The position numbers and the translations under genes were made by a program. Positions 8,412 through 17,765 of a DNA stretch of 64,000 nt are shown here, one piece after another. The DNA lies in assembly GCF_013385425.1 (NCBI RefSeq), contig NZ_JACAQA010000003.1, positions 310,001-374,000 on the forward strand. The letters are read 5' to 3'. Numbering within the stretch: position 1 is the stretch's first letter; each line of letters opens with the position of its first letter. This DNA is from Pseudomonas gingeri. GTDB lineage: Bacteria > Pseudomonadota > Gammaproteobacteria > Pseudomonadales > Pseudomonadaceae. The notes under the pieces are model-generated. The model made no database searches. It had not been told where the DNA came from and saw only the letters and a list, made by a program, of their open reading frames with translations.

Positions 8412-9359
8412 ATGAGCGTCGCCTACCAGAGCCTGCTGGAGTACACCCGCCGTATGAACCGGGTCCTAGAGCATATCGACCAGCATCTGGACCAACCGCT
8501 GGAGTTGGCCGAACTGGCGGAAATCGCCTGCTTCTCGCCCTTTCACTTCCATCGCCTGTTCAGCGCCTGGGTCGGTGAAACCCTCGGCGATTACCTGCGC
8601 CGGCGGCGGCTCGGTTGTGCCGCCCTGCAACTGGCCGAGCGCCCCGACGCCACAGTCCTGGAGATCGCGCTGGAGGTCGGCTTCGGTTCCGGCGAGGCCT
8701 TTTCCCGGGCGTTCAAGCAGCATTTCAATGTCACGCCCAGCGCTTGGCGCCAGCTCGAACCCGCACGCTGGGAACAGCGCCTGAATGAGATTCGTGAAAA
8801 ACGCCGGGCGTCATTTCGCAATCCTGATCAGGCAAACGCCCTGCTTCTATCCGACCATGGCCTCTCCCACACCCCGAAGGACATGACGATGGACGTCACG
8901 ATTGAAGAGATCCCCCCGACCCGCATCGCCTATATGCGTTATACCGGCCCCTATGGCCTGGGCATCGGTACGTTCTGGCGCGAGGTGTTCGCCCCCTGGA
9001 TGGAGCGCAACGGCCTGATGGGCGAAGTGCGTTTCGGAATCGGCCTCGATGACCCGCAGATCACTCCCGCGGCCAAATGCCGTTATGACGCCTGCGTGCA
9101 GGTACCGGACGATTTCACCGGCAGCGGCGAGGCCACCCTGACCACCATGCCGGGCGGGCGTTATGCCGTCGCCCGGTTCAGCGGCCACGTCCGGGAGTTC
9201 CCGGATGCCTGGACCGAACTCTGCGGTGACTGGCTGCCCCGCAGCGGGATGCAGTTCGGCAGCGGGCCGCCGTTCGAACGTTATCCGAAGGACGCCCATT
9301 ACGACCCGGTAGCCGGCACCCTCGACTGTGACCTGTGCATTCCCGTGCGACCGCTGTGA
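8412..9359 (+). CDS. AraC-family regulator with GyrI-like effector-binding domain
   Basis: 315 residues in the Rob/SoxS-plus-GyrI architecture. Residues ~10-110 hold two helix-turn-helix units of the AraC type (LAEIACFSPFHFHRLFSAWVGE and VLEIALEVGFGSGEAFSRAFKQ). Residues ~160-315 are a GyrI-like small-molecule-binding domain beginning DVTIEEIPPTRIAYMRYTGPYG and ending at RPL. Such proteins bind hydrophobic or cationic ligands and switch on efflux or detoxification genes. No partner gene lies next to it, so its target is unknown. A GGGAG-like sequence precedes the ATG. A strong hairpin follows the stop. Confidence 0.85.
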   Translation: MSVAYQSLLEYTRRMNRVLEHIDQHLDQPLELAELAEIACFSPFHFHRLFSAWVGETLGDYLRRRRLGCAALQLAERPDATVLEIALEVGFGSGEAFSRAFKQHFNVTPSAWRQLEPARWEQRLNEIREKRRASFRNPDQANALLLSDHGLSHTPKDMTMDVTIEEIPPTRIAYMRYTGPYGLGIGTFWREVFAPWMERNGLMGEVRFGIGLDDPQITPAAKCRYDACVQVPDDFTGSGEATLTTMPGGRYAVARFSGHVREFPDAWTELCGDWLPRSGMQFGSGPPFERYPKDAHYDPVAGTLDCDLCIPVRPL

Positions 9360-9366
9360 GCCCGGA

Positions 9367-9401
9367 CCGAGGGTAACGCCAACGGTCGGCGTTACCCTCG
9401 G
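9367..9401 (+). terminator. 14-bp perfect stem-loop after the AraC/GyrI gene
   Basis: Perfect arms (CCGAGGGTAACGCC and its complement) at 9367-9380 and 9388-9401 around a 7-base loop begin 8 bases after the stop codon. No T-run follows on either strand, so termination may be imperfect, but position and strength fit a terminator. Confidence 0.6.
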
Positions 9402-9583
9402 CAAACAACATATACTTATCACTTAACGATATTTAAAACTTTTCACTTATATCGATAAAATCACTTCAGATTCTGTCAGTCGAGGCTGAACACCCCCTCG
9501 GGCCAGGCTGGACTGGCGATAAGTGGACTTGTCGCCGGTGCCAGTCAGTTAAGGAAATGGGATCTCAAAAATGCCACCTAACC
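9402..9583. other. Intergenic region upstream of the ehu operon
   Basis: No gene is visible. Bases 9402-9475 are clearly AT-rich and contain three direct TCACTT copies (9419, 9443, 9461) with AACGATAT/ATATCGAT between them, which could bind a regulator of the importer downstream. Bases 9510-9546 can fold imperfectly (GACTGGC with GCCAGTC). These are weak patterns without an assigned factor. Confidence 0.3.
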
Positions 9584-9654
9584 TGTAGGAGCAGGGCTTG
9601 CCCGCGAAGCTTTTAGCGTCCTCACGGACTCTTCGCCAGCAAGCCGGCTCCTAC
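9584..9654. repeat. REPIN (inverted REP pair)
   Basis: TGTAGGAGCAGGGCTTGCCC at 9584 and its diverged inverse ending GCCGGCTCCTA at ~9653 flank a short spacer. This is the usual arrangement of P. fluorescens-group REP doublets, which are spread by RAYT transposases acting in trans. No RAYT gene is in this window. Confidence 0.8.
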
Positions 9655-9711
9655 GGGTCATGTATTCGGCTTAACTGTCTGGCACCCCTTTCCATTCTCT
9701 CCAGGTCCTCC

Positions 9712-10587
9712 ATGAACGCTATCAAGTCCCTGTCGTTGCAGGCCGCGCTGTGCGCCAGCGTGCTGTTGAACCTAGCCCCGTCCTCCTCGGCCCTGGCCGC
9801 GGGCCTGCTGGAAAAGGGTCGTAGCCAAGGTCTCAGCGCCGGTATCGCCAATGAGCAGCCGTACGCCTACATCGGCACCGACGGCAAGGTCACCGGTGCC
9901 TATGTCGATGTGCTCAAGGCGATTCTCGAACCGCTGGGCATCCACAAGCTGGAAACCCCGATCACCGACTTCGGTTCCCTGGTCCCCGGTGTCACCGCCA
10001 AGCGTTTCGATCTGATCGGCGAAGGCCTGTTCATCAACGCCAATCGCTGCAAGGTCATCGGTTTCTCCAACCCGATCACCCGCTCCGGCGGCGCCTTTAT
10101 CGTCAAGGCCGGCAACCCTCTGAACCTGCACAGCCTCAAGGATGTCGCCAACAACGGCCAGGCACGCCTGGCCACCCAGGCCGGCACCAACCAGGTCCAG
10201 GAAGCCCGCGACAGCGGCGTTCCAGCGGCCAATCTGGTGCTGTTCGACAAGGACACCGAAGCCCTCTCCGCCCTCGAGGCCGGACGTATCGACGTGGTGT
10301 ATTTCCCCGACGCGGAAATCATCGGCCTGCTCAAGAAAGCCGCCAACCCAGCTATCGAACGCGCCCTGCCTTTCGCGCAGATCCCCGATGCCCAGGGCAA
10401 GCCAAGCTGGAACTACCAATCCTATGGCCTGCCGAAAAACGATCCGGCCTTTACCCAGGCCTTCAACGAACAGTTGGCCAAGCTGCGGGCCTCCGGTGAG
10501 TTGCTGAAGATCCTGCAGAAATACGACTACACCGAAAACGAGCTGCCCGACCTGGACGTCACCGCCGCCCAACGTTGCAGCCAGTAA
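9712..10587 (+). CDS. ehuB: ABC transporter periplasmic binding protein, EhuB-like (ectoine/polar amino acid)
   Basis: Periplasmic solute receptor of the family 3 amino acid-binding type. The ATG at 9712 gives a normal signal peptide (hydrophobic to ALAA, cleavage near residue 26). Longer in-frame starts run through the REPIN and are unlikely. Family features are GIANEQPYAYIGTDGKVTGA near the mature N-terminus and FDLIGEGLFINANRCKVIGFSNPI, matching EhuB receptors for ectoine and hydroxyectoine. It is followed by two permeases and an ATPase in one operon. Ectoine uptake for osmoprotection or as a nutrient is the family assignment; other zwitterionic or amino acid ligands remain possible because I cannot check the ligand box. 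Confidence 0.75.
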   Translation: MNAIKSLSLQAALCASVLLNLAPSSSALAAGLLEKGRSQGLSAGIANEQPYAYIGTDGKVTGAYVDVLKAILEPLGIHKLETPITDFGSLVPGVTAKRFDLIGEGLFINANRCKVIGFSNPITRSGGAFIVKAGNPLNLHSLKDVANNGQARLATQAGTNQVQEARDSGVPAANLVLFDKDTEALSALEAGRIDVVYFPDAEIIGLLKKAANPAIERALPFAQIPDAQGKPSWNYQSYGLPKNDPAFTQAFNEQLAKLRASGELLKILQKYDYTENELPDLDVTAAQRCSQ

Positions 10588-10628
10588 CCAGACGCTGAAA
10601 CGGCCTCAAACCCACACGAGTACAGGCC

Positions 10629-11300
10629 ATGTCCCTCGATACCCCAGCCGTGGAAACGGCCCTGTTCATCGCGCGCCAGTTGGCCCATGGCGCGTGGGTG
10701 ACCGTGCAGATCACCTTCCTCGCGGAACTGCTGGTACTGGTGCTGTCGCTGGTGATCGCGCTGATGCGCCTGTCGCCCTGGCGCGCGCTGCGCTGGTTCG
10801 CCACCGCCTATGTCGAGCTGCTGCGCGGCATTTCGGCCCTGGTGCTGCTGTTCTACCTGTTCTTTATCCTGCCGCTGTTCGGTATCAGCCTGTCGCCGAT
10901 GACCACCGGGGTGATCGGCCTGGGCCTGACTTTCTCGGCCTACGGCTCGGAGATCGTCCGCGCGGCGCTGGTGAATGTCAGCGCCGGGCAACGTGATGCC
11001 TTGCGCGCACTGGACTTCGGGCCGCTGGCGGCCTTTCGGCGGATCATCCTGCCCCAGGCCCTGCCCTTTATGCTGCCGCCACTGGGCAACCAATTGGTCG
11101 AGTTGATGAAAACCACTTCGCTGGTGTCGTTGATCACCTTGAGCGACCTGACCTTTTCCGGCAATCAGCTGGTGACCACGCTGGGGCAACAGACGCTGAT
11201 CTGGAGCATCGTGCTGGTCTGCTACTTCGTCATGGCCTGGCCGCTGACCTGGTTGGTGCGGCGTTATGAACATCACAGTTCGGCCTGGCGCCGGGAGTAA
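10629..11300 (+). CDS. ehuC: ABC transporter permease, EhuC-like
   Basis: 223-residue inner-membrane permease of the HisMQ/GlnP class. It has about five helices and the cytoplasmic EAA loop (SAGQRDALRALDFGPLAAFRRIILPQAL at ~120-147) that contacts the ATPase. The YVELLRGISALVLLFYLFFILPLFGI region is typical of EhuC. It begins 41 bases after ehuB and ends 2 bases before ehuD, so it belongs to the same operon and should heterodimerise with EhuD. Confidence 0.78.
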   Translation: MSLDTPAVETALFIARQLAHGAWVTVQITFLAELLVLVLSLVIALMRLSPWRALRWFATAYVELLRGISALVLLFYLFFILPLFGISLSPMTTGVIGLGLTFSAYGSEIVRAALVNVSAGQRDALRALDFGPLAAFRRIILPQALPFMLPPLGNQLVELMKTTSLVSLITLSDLTFSGNQLVTTLGQQTLIWSIVLVCYFVMAWPLTWLVRRYEHHSSAWRRE

Positions 11301-11302
11301 CC

Positions 11303-11953
11303 ATGGAATTCGACTTCGAGTTTGCCTGGTCGATCCTGCCCGACCTGCTGCGCGGCCTGCTGGTCACCGTGCAGGTGGTGGTGCTCGGTTTCCTCCTGGC
11401 GGTACTGCTCGGGCTGATCCTGGCGATTGCCCAACGCTCATCGGTCAGCGCAATACGGCGCGGCTGCCAGGGCTATCTGAGCTTTTTTCGCAACACGCCG
11501 CTGATGGTCCAGCTCTATGTGCTGTTCTTTGCCCTGCCCTCGGCCGGGATTACCCTGCCGGCGATCTCCACAGGGGTGATCGGCCTCGGGCTCTACTACA
11601 GCGCCTATATCGCCGAGGCCTATCGCGGCGCCATCGACGGGGTACCGGCGGGCCAGTGGCAAGCCGCCCGGGCGCTGGACTTCGACACGGCCACCACCTG
11701 GCGCCGAATCATCCTGCCCCAGGCCCTGAAACCCATGCTACCGGTGCTGGGCAACTACCTGATCGGCATGTTCAAGGAAACTCCGCTGCTGGCGGTGATC
11801 ACCATTCCGGAGCTGTTCCAGGCCGCCAAGCAGGTGGCCGGGATGAGCTATCGCTACACCGAACCCTATACGCTGATGGCCGTGCTGTTCCTGATCATCA
11901 GTGTGCCGACTTCCCTGTTGTTCAAGTTCCTGGAAAGGCGCAGCCATGTCTGA
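11303..11953 (+). CDS. ehuD: ABC transporter permease, EhuD-like
   Basis: 216-residue permease, partner of EhuC. It carries FFRNTPLMVQLYVLFFALPSAGI and the EAA loop VPAGQWQAARALDFDTATTWRRIILPQALKPMLP, both hallmarks of polar amino acid permeases. An ATG with GGGAGTAACC upstream starts 2 bases after the ehuC stop. The last 8 bases overlap the start of the ATPase gene. Confidence 0.78.
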   Translation: MEFDFEFAWSILPDLLRGLLVTVQVVVLGFLLAVLLGLILAIAQRSSVSAIRRGCQGYLSFFRNTPLMVQLYVLFFALPSAGITLPAISTGVIGLGLYYSAYIAEAYRGAIDGVPAGQWQAARALDFDTATTWRRIILPQALKPMLPVLGNYLIGMFKETPLLAVITIPELFQAAKQVAGMSYRYTEPYTLMAVLFLIISVPTSLLFKFLERRSHV

Positions 11954-12737
11954 CGTTGCACACCTCGCGGCCACGGCGCCGGCACAGATCCGCCTCACCC
12001 AGGTGGTCAAGCACTTCGGCGCGACCCGGGTCATCGACCACCTCGACCTGAGCATTCCCCAAGGGCAGAAAGTCGCGCTGATCGGCCCCAGCGGTTCGGG
12101 GAAATCCACCGTATTGCGCTTGATCAAGGGCCTGGAAAGCTACGAGCAGGGCCGCATCGAGGTCGACGGCGTGGCGGTCAGCGCCAAGGGCGGCGGCTGG
12201 CGCTGGCCCGGCACGAAAAAAGCCCCGGTGGAGCATCGGGTCGGCATGGTCTTCCAGCAGTTCAACCTGTTCCCGCACCTGACCGTGCGGGAAAACATCA
12301 CCGAGGCGCCGTTGCAGGTGCTCAAGGTCAGTCGCGAAGAAGCCCTGGACCGCGCCCAGGCCTATCTGGCGATGGTCGGCCTGAGCCACAAGGCCGATGC
12401 CTATCCCGCCCAGCTGTCCGGCGGCCAACAGCAACGGGTGGCCATCGCCCGGGCCCTGGCGATGCGTCCGAAGGTGATGCTGTTCGACGAGGTGACCTCG
12501 GCCCTCGACCCGGAACTGGTGGGCGAAGTGCTGGAGGTGATTCGCACGATTGCCCATGAGCAACAGGTGACCATGCTGCTGGTGACCCACGAAATGAAGT
12601 TCGCCCAGGACATTGCCGACCGGGTGCTGTTCATGGAAGCCGGGCGCATTGTCGCCGACGGCACGCCCCGGCAGATCCTGGTGGAGCCGGACAACGAACG
12701 CACCCGGCGCTTTCTCAATCGGGTCGAGCAGCGTTAA
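11946..12737 (+). CDS. ehuA: Amino acid-type ABC transporter ATP-binding protein, EhuA-like
   Basis: Cytoplasmic ATPase of the importer, 263 residues. Walker A (GPSGSGKST), Q-loop (MVFQQFNLFPHLTV), signature [15 protein letters not shown], Walker B (VMLFDEVTSALDPEL) and the switch His (LLVTHEMKF) are all intact. A short insert (KGGGWRWPGTKKAPVEH) precedes the Q-loop. The ATG at 11946 overlaps ehuD by 8 bases, which is better than the earlier in-frame ATG inside ehuD. Its 3' end overlaps the converging LysR gene by 23 bases. Confidence 0.85.
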   Translation: MSDVAHLAATAPAQIRLTQVVKHFGATRVIDHLDLSIPQGQKVALIGPSGSGKSTVLRLIKGLESYEQGRIEVDGVAVSAKGGGWRWPGTKKAPVEHRVGMVFQQFNLFPHLTVRENITEAPLQVLKVSREEALDRAQAYLAMVGLSHKADAYPAQLSGGQQQRVAIARALAMRPKVMLFDEVTSALDPELVGEVLEVIRTIAHEQQVTMLLVTHEMKFAQDIADRVLFMEAGRIVADGTPRQILVEPDNERTRRFLNRVEQR

Positions 12738-13653
12738 CGGCTCGCCGTGCGCTGAAAAACGCCCGGCCATCGCGTTTTAGCAGGTCGAGCATGGTCTGCG
12801 CCGCTGGCGACAAGTAGGCGCCAGCACGCACCGACACCACCAAGGTACGCTTCATGGTGGTTTCCTTGAGCCGCACTTCCCGCAGGTGCGTCGCGCCCTT
12901 CACATCCTCCAGGGTTTCCCGCGCCAGGAAACTCAACAGGCGGGTCTGGCCGATAAGCCGCGGTAGCAGCGAAATGGTGTTGGTCTCGATCTGCACCGAG
13001 GGCAGCGGCAGATCGTGAGCCAGGAACACATTGTCGATCCAGCGGCGGGATGAAACACCCGATGCAGGCAGCACCCAACGATAACGCCCCAGCTCGCTCA
13101 GGCGAATCGGCGCGTCGAAGATCGGGTGATTGCGACTGGCAACCACCACCGCTTCGTCATCGAACAGCGGATGCGACAACAGCTGGGGGTCATCGTCGAA
13201 CAGCGGGCAGATCACCATGTCCAGGCGGCCGGAACGCAGGGATTCGCGCAACATATCGTCCTGGCCGATCGCCAGGCTCAAAGTGATCTCCGGCGCCCGC
13301 TCCAGCAAGGCCGCAGTCAGTTGCGGCAGCAGGTATTCGGCCATGCTCGACGCGCAGCCCAGGCGGATATTGCCCAGCACGCCACTGGCGAAATCGCGTA
13401 TTTCACGGTGGGTCTCGGCAATGCTCTGCTGCAACTGCCGACCGCGCTGCTGCAATAACTCGCCGACCGGCGTCAGCTTGATCCGTCGGCCCTCGCGCTC
13501 GAACAGCTTGGTGCCGAACGATTCCTCCAGCCGTTGGATGCTCTTGGTCAGCGCCGGCTGGCTGCGATTGAGCTTCTGCGCCGCGCGGCCCAGATGACCC
13601 AGCTCGGCAATGGTTTCAAAATAGGTGAGATCCCGCAGGTCCATTTCAATCAA
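12715..13653 (-). CDS. LysR-family transcriptional regulator
   Basis: 312 residues: winged HTH at ~5-65 (LTYFETIAELGHLGRAAQKLNRSQPALTKSIQRLEE) then a periplasmic-binding-fold effector domain. The first Met is at 13653 and a second at 13644 gives MDLRDL, the more usual LysR start; either fits. It is divergent from the AbrB-type membrane protein (~120 bp apart) and converges on ehuA with overlapping 3' ends. The divergent gene is the likelier direct target; control of the ehu operon is possible. Confidence 0.88.
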   Translation of the reverse strand: MIEMDLRDLTYFETIAELGHLGRAAQKLNRSQPALTKSIQRLEESFGTKLFEREGRRIKLTPVGELLQQRGRQLQQSIAETHREIRDFASGVLGNIRLGCASSMAEYLLPQLTAALLERAPEITLSLAIGQDDMLRESLRSGRLDMVICPLFDDDPQLLSHPLFDDEAVVVASRNHPIFDAPIRLSELGRYRWVLPASGVSSRRWIDNVFLAHDLPLPSVQIETNTISLLPRLIGQTRLLSFLARETLEDVKGATHLREVRLKETTMKRTLVVSVRAGAYLSPAAQTMLDLLKRDGRAFFSARRAVNAARPD

Positions 13654-13775
13654 CCAAAGTTATCGTTTCATCACAATTAGAAACTAGACTTGATCGATCA
13701 GGCTATCAATAATTTACCCACTGCGCCGCTTTCAACGCCCTGCAACAGGAGCGTCCAGCGCTTTGGAGAGTGCTC

Positions 13776-14870
13776 TTGACCACATTATCATCCTCATCCT
13801 CCCGGCTTTCCCTGACCACCTGGCCGCGCTCGTTGCAATGGCTGGCCCTGCTGTTGCTGGCCGGCGGCAGCGGACAACTGCTCAAGTACGCCGAGTTGCC
13901 CGCCGGGCAATTTATCGGTCCGATGCTGGTGGCAATCGCCTTTGGCGTCAGTGGCGCCAGCATCCGTGTTCACCGCCAGGCGTTCCGCCTGGGCCAGGGT
14001 TGCATCGGCCTGCTCGCCGCCCACTCCATAACCCTGGCGGTACTGACGTCAATGGCCGACTCCTGGCACCTGATGCTGTTCGCCACGGTACTGACGGTGG
14101 GCCTGAGCGCCATGGTGGGCCTGGCGATGGTGCGTTTCGGCGGGATCCAGGCCAGCACCGCCGCCTGGGGCACCTCCCCTGGAGCGGCATCGGCCATGGT
14201 CGCCATGGCCGATGATTTCGGCGCCGACGGGCGGGTCGTGGCAACCATGCAGTATGTGCGGGTGGTCTGCGTGGTCATGATCGGGGCGCTGGTCAGCCAT
14301 ATGCTCGAAGCACCGGTCAACGGCAGCGAATCCCATGCCGCCGATGCCGCGCTGCATGGCTTCAACCTGCTCAACCTGGGGCTGACGCTGATCACCGTGG
14401 TGTTCGGCGTGGTGCTGGGCGCGCGCGTACCGGCGGGCGCCCTGCTGGTACCGCTGCTGATCGGTGCCGTCCTGCAACTGTCCGGGCTGCTGCATATCAC
14501 CCTGCCCGCCTGGCTGCTGGCAATCGCCTACGGCGCCATCGGCTGCTACGTCGGCCTGCGTTTCGACCGCCCCACCGTGCTCTATGTCTGGAAACACCTG
14601 CCGGCCATGATCCTCAGCGCCATCAGCCTGATCGCCTTGTGCGCCGCCTCGGCCTGGGTCCTGGCGAAGTGGCTCGGCCTGGACTTCCTCTCGGTCTACC
14701 TGGCCACCAGCCCCGGCGGGCTCGACACCATGGCGATCATCGCAGTCGACACCCATTCGGATGTCGGCCTGGTCCTGGCGATGCAGACCTTGCGCCTGCT
14801 GGCGGTGATCTTCACCGGCGCGTTCTTTGCCCGGCTGGTGATTCGCTTCTCCCTACCCATCAAGCCTTAG
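13776..14870 (+). CDS. AbrB-family integral membrane protein (putative transporter)
   Basis: About 364 residues and ten hydrophobic helices. It belongs to the membrane AbrB/'ammonia monooxygenase-like' family (PF05145), which despite its name has no DNA-binding AbrB fold. A duplicated half-structure shows as GAWGTSPGAASAMVAMADDFGAD at ~125-150 and a matching YLATSPGGLDTMAIIAVDTHSD at ~305-330. I chose the TTG at 13776 because GGAGAG at 13765-13770 is 5 bases from it; a GTG at 13770 overlaps that ribosome site. Function in the family is not established; small-molecule transport is an inference. It is divergent from a LysR gene. Confidence 0.75.
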   Translation: MTTLSSSSSRLSLTTWPRSLQWLALLLLAGGSGQLLKYAELPAGQFIGPMLVAIAFGVSGASIRVHRQAFRLGQGCIGLLAAHSITLAVLTSMADSWHLMLFATVLTVGLSAMVGLAMVRFGGIQASTAAWGTSPGAASAMVAMADDFGADGRVVATMQYVRVVCVVMIGALVSHMLEAPVNGSESHAADAALHGFNLLNLGLTLITVVFGVVLGARVPAGALLVPLLIGAVLQLSGLLHITLPAWLLAIAYGAIGCYVGLRFDRPTVLYVWKHLPAMILSAISLIALCAASAWVLAKWLGLDFLSVYLATSPGGLDTMAIIAVDTHSDVGLVLAMQTLRLLAVIFTGAFFARLVIRFSLPIKP

Positions 14871-15030
14871 GCACGACAAGACTCACCGATGACGAAGCAT
14901 TCATGGCACAATCTGCGTCGTTACCTTAGTCAAAATACGAACGACATTGATTAAGATTTGTTTGAGAGTCATGCTGGTTTTGACGTTTTTTTCTCATTTC
15001 ACCCTCTAAATTGCCGCCCCAGACAAACAT

Positions 15031-15049
15031 GCGAATGATTCCCATTGTT
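15031..15049. promoter_or_regulatory. Fur-box-like operator upstream of the iron importer
   Basis: GCGAATGATTCCCATTGTT matches the 19-bp Fur consensus (GATAATGATAATCATTATC) at 12 positions, including both AATGAT and CATT cores. It lies 86 bases before the ferric-binding protein gene, in the 264-bp gap after the AbrB-type gene. Iron-dependent repression of the operon is the expected effect. Confidence 0.55.
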
Positions 15050-15134
15050 TAACTGGGCCGGCGAACCGGGTGTAGATGCGCCGAAAATCGCCAGCCACCT
15101 CGACTACTAAAAGACTGCAGGAGCTACCCACGCA

Positions 15135-16151
15135 ATGATTCCCCGTCTGCCTTCGTTTCTGAAAACCGCCTTTCTGACCACCGCCATGCTCAGCGCCGGC
15201 CACGCCTATGCGGCCCCAAGCGCCGACGGCATCGTGGTCTACAACGCCCAGCACGAAAGCCTGACCAAGGCCTGGGTCGATGGTTTCACCAAGGAAACCG
15301 GGATCAAGGTGACCCTGCGTAATGGCGACGACACCGAGATGGGCAACCAGATCGTCCAGGAAGGCGACAAGTCGCCAGCCGACGTGTTCCTGACCGAGAA
15401 CTCCCCGGCCATGGTCCTGGTGGACAATGCCAAACTGTTCGCACCCGTGGCCCCGACCACTCTGGAACAGATCGGTGCAGCCTACCGTCCGGCCCACGGC
15501 AACTGGGTCGGCATCGCCGCCCGCTCCACCGTGTTCGTCTACAACAAGAGCAAGCTGACCGAAGCCCAACTGCCCAAGTCCCTGCTCGACCTCGCCTCGC
15601 CTGAGTGGAAAGGTCGTTGGGCCGCCTCGCCGGCCGGTGCCGACTTCCAGGCCATCGTCGCCGCCGTACTGGAACTCAAGGGCGAAGCCGCGACCCTGGA
15701 CTGGCTCAAGGCAATGAAGACCAACGCATCGATCTATCGCGGCAACAGCGCGGTGCTCAAGGCGGTCAATGCCGGGCAAGTCGAAAGCGGTGTGATCTAC
15801 CACTACTACAGCTTCGGCGACCAGGCCAAGACCGGCGAGAACAGCAAGAACACCTCGCTGCACTACTTCAAGCACCAGGATCCGGGCGCTTTTGTCAGCA
15901 CCTCCGGCGGTGGTGTGTTGAAGTCGAGCAAACACCCGGAAGAGGCCCAGGCCTTCCTCAAGTGGATCACCGGCAAAGATGGCCAGGCGGTTCTCAAGAA
16001 CGGCAACTCGTTTGAATACGCGGTGGGCGTGGGTGCCGAATCCAATGCGAAACTGGTGCCGCTCAAGGACCTCGACGCACCCAAGGTCGATGCCTCGAAA
16101 CTCGACAGCAAGAAAGCGGTTGAGTTGATGACCCAGGCCGGAATCCTGTAA
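15135..16151 (+). CDS. fbpA: Ferric iron ABC transporter, periplasmic binding protein
   Basis: 338-residue receptor of the FbpA/HitA/FutA class that carries Fe3+ from the periplasm to its permease. A signal peptide with cleavage after AYA is followed by the mature start IVVYNAQHESLTKAWVDGF. The domain pattern DVFLTENSPAMVLVDN and the paired tyrosines of VIYHYYSFGDQ match the Fe3+-coordinating Tyr-Tyr motif of the family. CAGGAG lies 13 bases before the ATG. It is the first of three contiguous genes and has a Fur-like box upstream, consistent with expression under iron limitation. Confidence 0.88.
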   Translation: MIPRLPSFLKTAFLTTAMLSAGHAYAAPSADGIVVYNAQHESLTKAWVDGFTKETGIKVTLRNGDDTEMGNQIVQEGDKSPADVFLTENSPAMVLVDNAKLFAPVAPTTLEQIGAAYRPAHGNWVGIAARSTVFVYNKSKLTEAQLPKSLLDLASPEWKGRWAASPAGADFQAIVAAVLELKGEAATLDWLKAMKTNASIYRGNSAVLKAVNAGQVESGVIYHYYSFGDQAKTGENSKNTSLHYFKHQDPGAFVSTSGGGVLKSSKHPEEAQAFLKWITGKDGQAVLKNGNSFEYAVGVGAESNAKLVPLKDLDAPKVDASKLDSKKAVELMTQAGIL

Positions 16152-17765
16152 TTGATCCCAGAGTCCATTTCCCCCCTGGACCCCGCCGCAGTCGCTTACG
16201 CGCCTGCGGCGCTTTCGCGCAAGCGATCCAGAAATTTCTTCGGGCGCCAGGGCAATGCCTGGATCATCGGGCTGTCCGTGCTGGTGTCCCTGCTGGCGTT
16301 GTTGCCGATCGCCTTCGTGATCCTGTCTTCCTGGCAAACCGGGTGGACCACCCTTGAAGCGCTGGTCTGGCGTCCGCGGGTGGCCGAGCTGCTGACCAAC
16401 ACCCTGTTGCTGATGGTCATCACCATTCCCCTCTGCGTGGCACTCGGGCTGGCCCTGGCCTGGCTGACCGAACGCACCGACCTGCCCGGCCGCCGCGCCT
16501 GGTCATTGCTGGCCACCGCGCCCTTGGCCGTACCGGCGTTCGTCCACAGCTACGCCTGGGTCAGCCTGGTGCCGCCGATCCACGGGCTGTTCGCCGGGGT
16601 GCTGGTCTCGGTGATCGCCTATTTCCCGTTTCTCTACCTGCCGATTGCCGCGACCCTGCGCCGCCTGGACCCGGCCATCGAGGATGTCGGCGAGTCCCTG
16701 GGGCTCAAACCCTGGGCGGTATTTTTCCGCATTGTCCTGCCGCAACTGCGCCTGGCGATCTGCGGCGGCGCCTTGCTGGTCGGCCTGCACCTGCTGGCCG
16801 AATACGGCCTCTACGCGATGATCCGCTTCGACACCTTCACCACGGCGATCTTCGACCAGTTCAAGTCGACCTTCAGCGGCCCGGCGGCCCATACCCTGGC
16901 CGGGATCCTGGCGCTGTGCTGCCTGGGCCTGTTGACCGTCGAATCGGCCGCCCGGGGCAAGGCCCGTTATGCCCGGGTCGGTTCCGGCAGCGCGCGGCAA
17001 CAACGCACGGTACGCCTCAGCCGCAGCACCAAGCTGCTGGCGCTGAGCATCCCGATCGTCAGCAGCCTGCTGGCCCTCGGCGTGCCGCTGGTCACCCTGG
17101 GCAACTGGCTGATCGCCGGTGGCCGCGAGGTCTGGCAAATGGGCGACCTGCTGCCGGCCCTGGAACAGACGCTGCTGCTCGGTGCCGCCGGCGCCCTGCT
17201 GACCACCTGCGCGGCGGTGCCCGTGGCCTGGTTGTCGATCCGCTCGCCCGGACGCCTGCATCGCCTGCTGGAAAGCTGCAACTACATCACCAGCTCCCTG
17301 CCCGGCATAGTCGTGGCCCTGGCCCTGGTCACGGTCACCATCAACTTCGCCCGACCGATCTACCAGACCTCGATCACCGTCCTGCTGGCTTACCTGTTGA
17401 TGTTCATGCCCCGCGCCCTGGTCAGCCTGCGCGCCGGTATCGCCCAGGCGCCGGTGGAACTGGAAAATATCGCCCGCAGCCTCGGGCGCTCACCGGTCCG
17501 CGCGCTCTGGTCGATCACCCTGCGTCTCGCCGCGCCGGGGGCCGCCGCCGGTGCCGCACTGGTGTTCCTGGCCATTACCAACGAACTGACCGCCACCCTG
17601 CTGCTCGCACCCAACGGCACACGGACCCTGGCCACCGGTTTCTGGGCCATGACCAGTGAAATCGACTATGCCGGCGCCGCGCCCTATGCGCTGCTCATGA
17701 TCCTGCTGTCGCTGCCGCTGACCGGGCTTCTCTATCATCAATCCAAACGCACGGCTGGCCGATGA
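16152..17765 (+). CDS. fbpB: Ferric iron ABC transporter permease
   Basis: 537 residues, a fused double permease with twelve predicted helices. Two EAA loops are visible: [25 protein letters not shown] (~180-203) and [24 protein letters not shown] (~437-460). This internal duplication is usual for FbpB-type iron permeases. The start is a TTG directly after the fbpA stop with no clear ribosome site, so it relies on coupling. Its TGA overlaps the fbpC ATG. The first ~35 residues are polar and basic and face the cytoplasm. Confidence 0.88.
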   Translation: MIPESISPLDPAAVAYAPAALSRKRSRNFFGRQGNAWIIGLSVLVSLLALLPIAFVILSSWQTGWTTLEALVWRPRVAELLTNTLLLMVITIPLCVALGLALAWLTERTDLPGRRAWSLLATAPLAVPAFVHSYAWVSLVPPIHGLFAGVLVSVIAYFPFLYLPIAATLRRLDPAIEDVGESLGLKPWAVFFRIVLPQLRLAICGGALLVGLHLLAEYGLYAMIRFDTFTTAIFDQFKSTFSGPAAHTLAGILALCCLGLLTVESAARGKARYARVGSGSARQQRTVRLSRSTKLLALSIPIVSSLLALGVPLVTLGNWLIAGGREVWQMGDLLPALEQTLLLGAAGALLTTCAAVPVAWLSIRSPGRLHRLLESCNYITSSLPGIVVALALVTVTINFARPIYQTSITVLLAYLLMFMPRALVSLRAGIAQAPVELENIARSLGRSPVRALWSITLRLAAPGAAAGAALVFLAITNELTATLLLAPNGTRTLATGFWAMTSEIDYAGAAPYALLMILLSLPLTGLLYHQSKRTAGR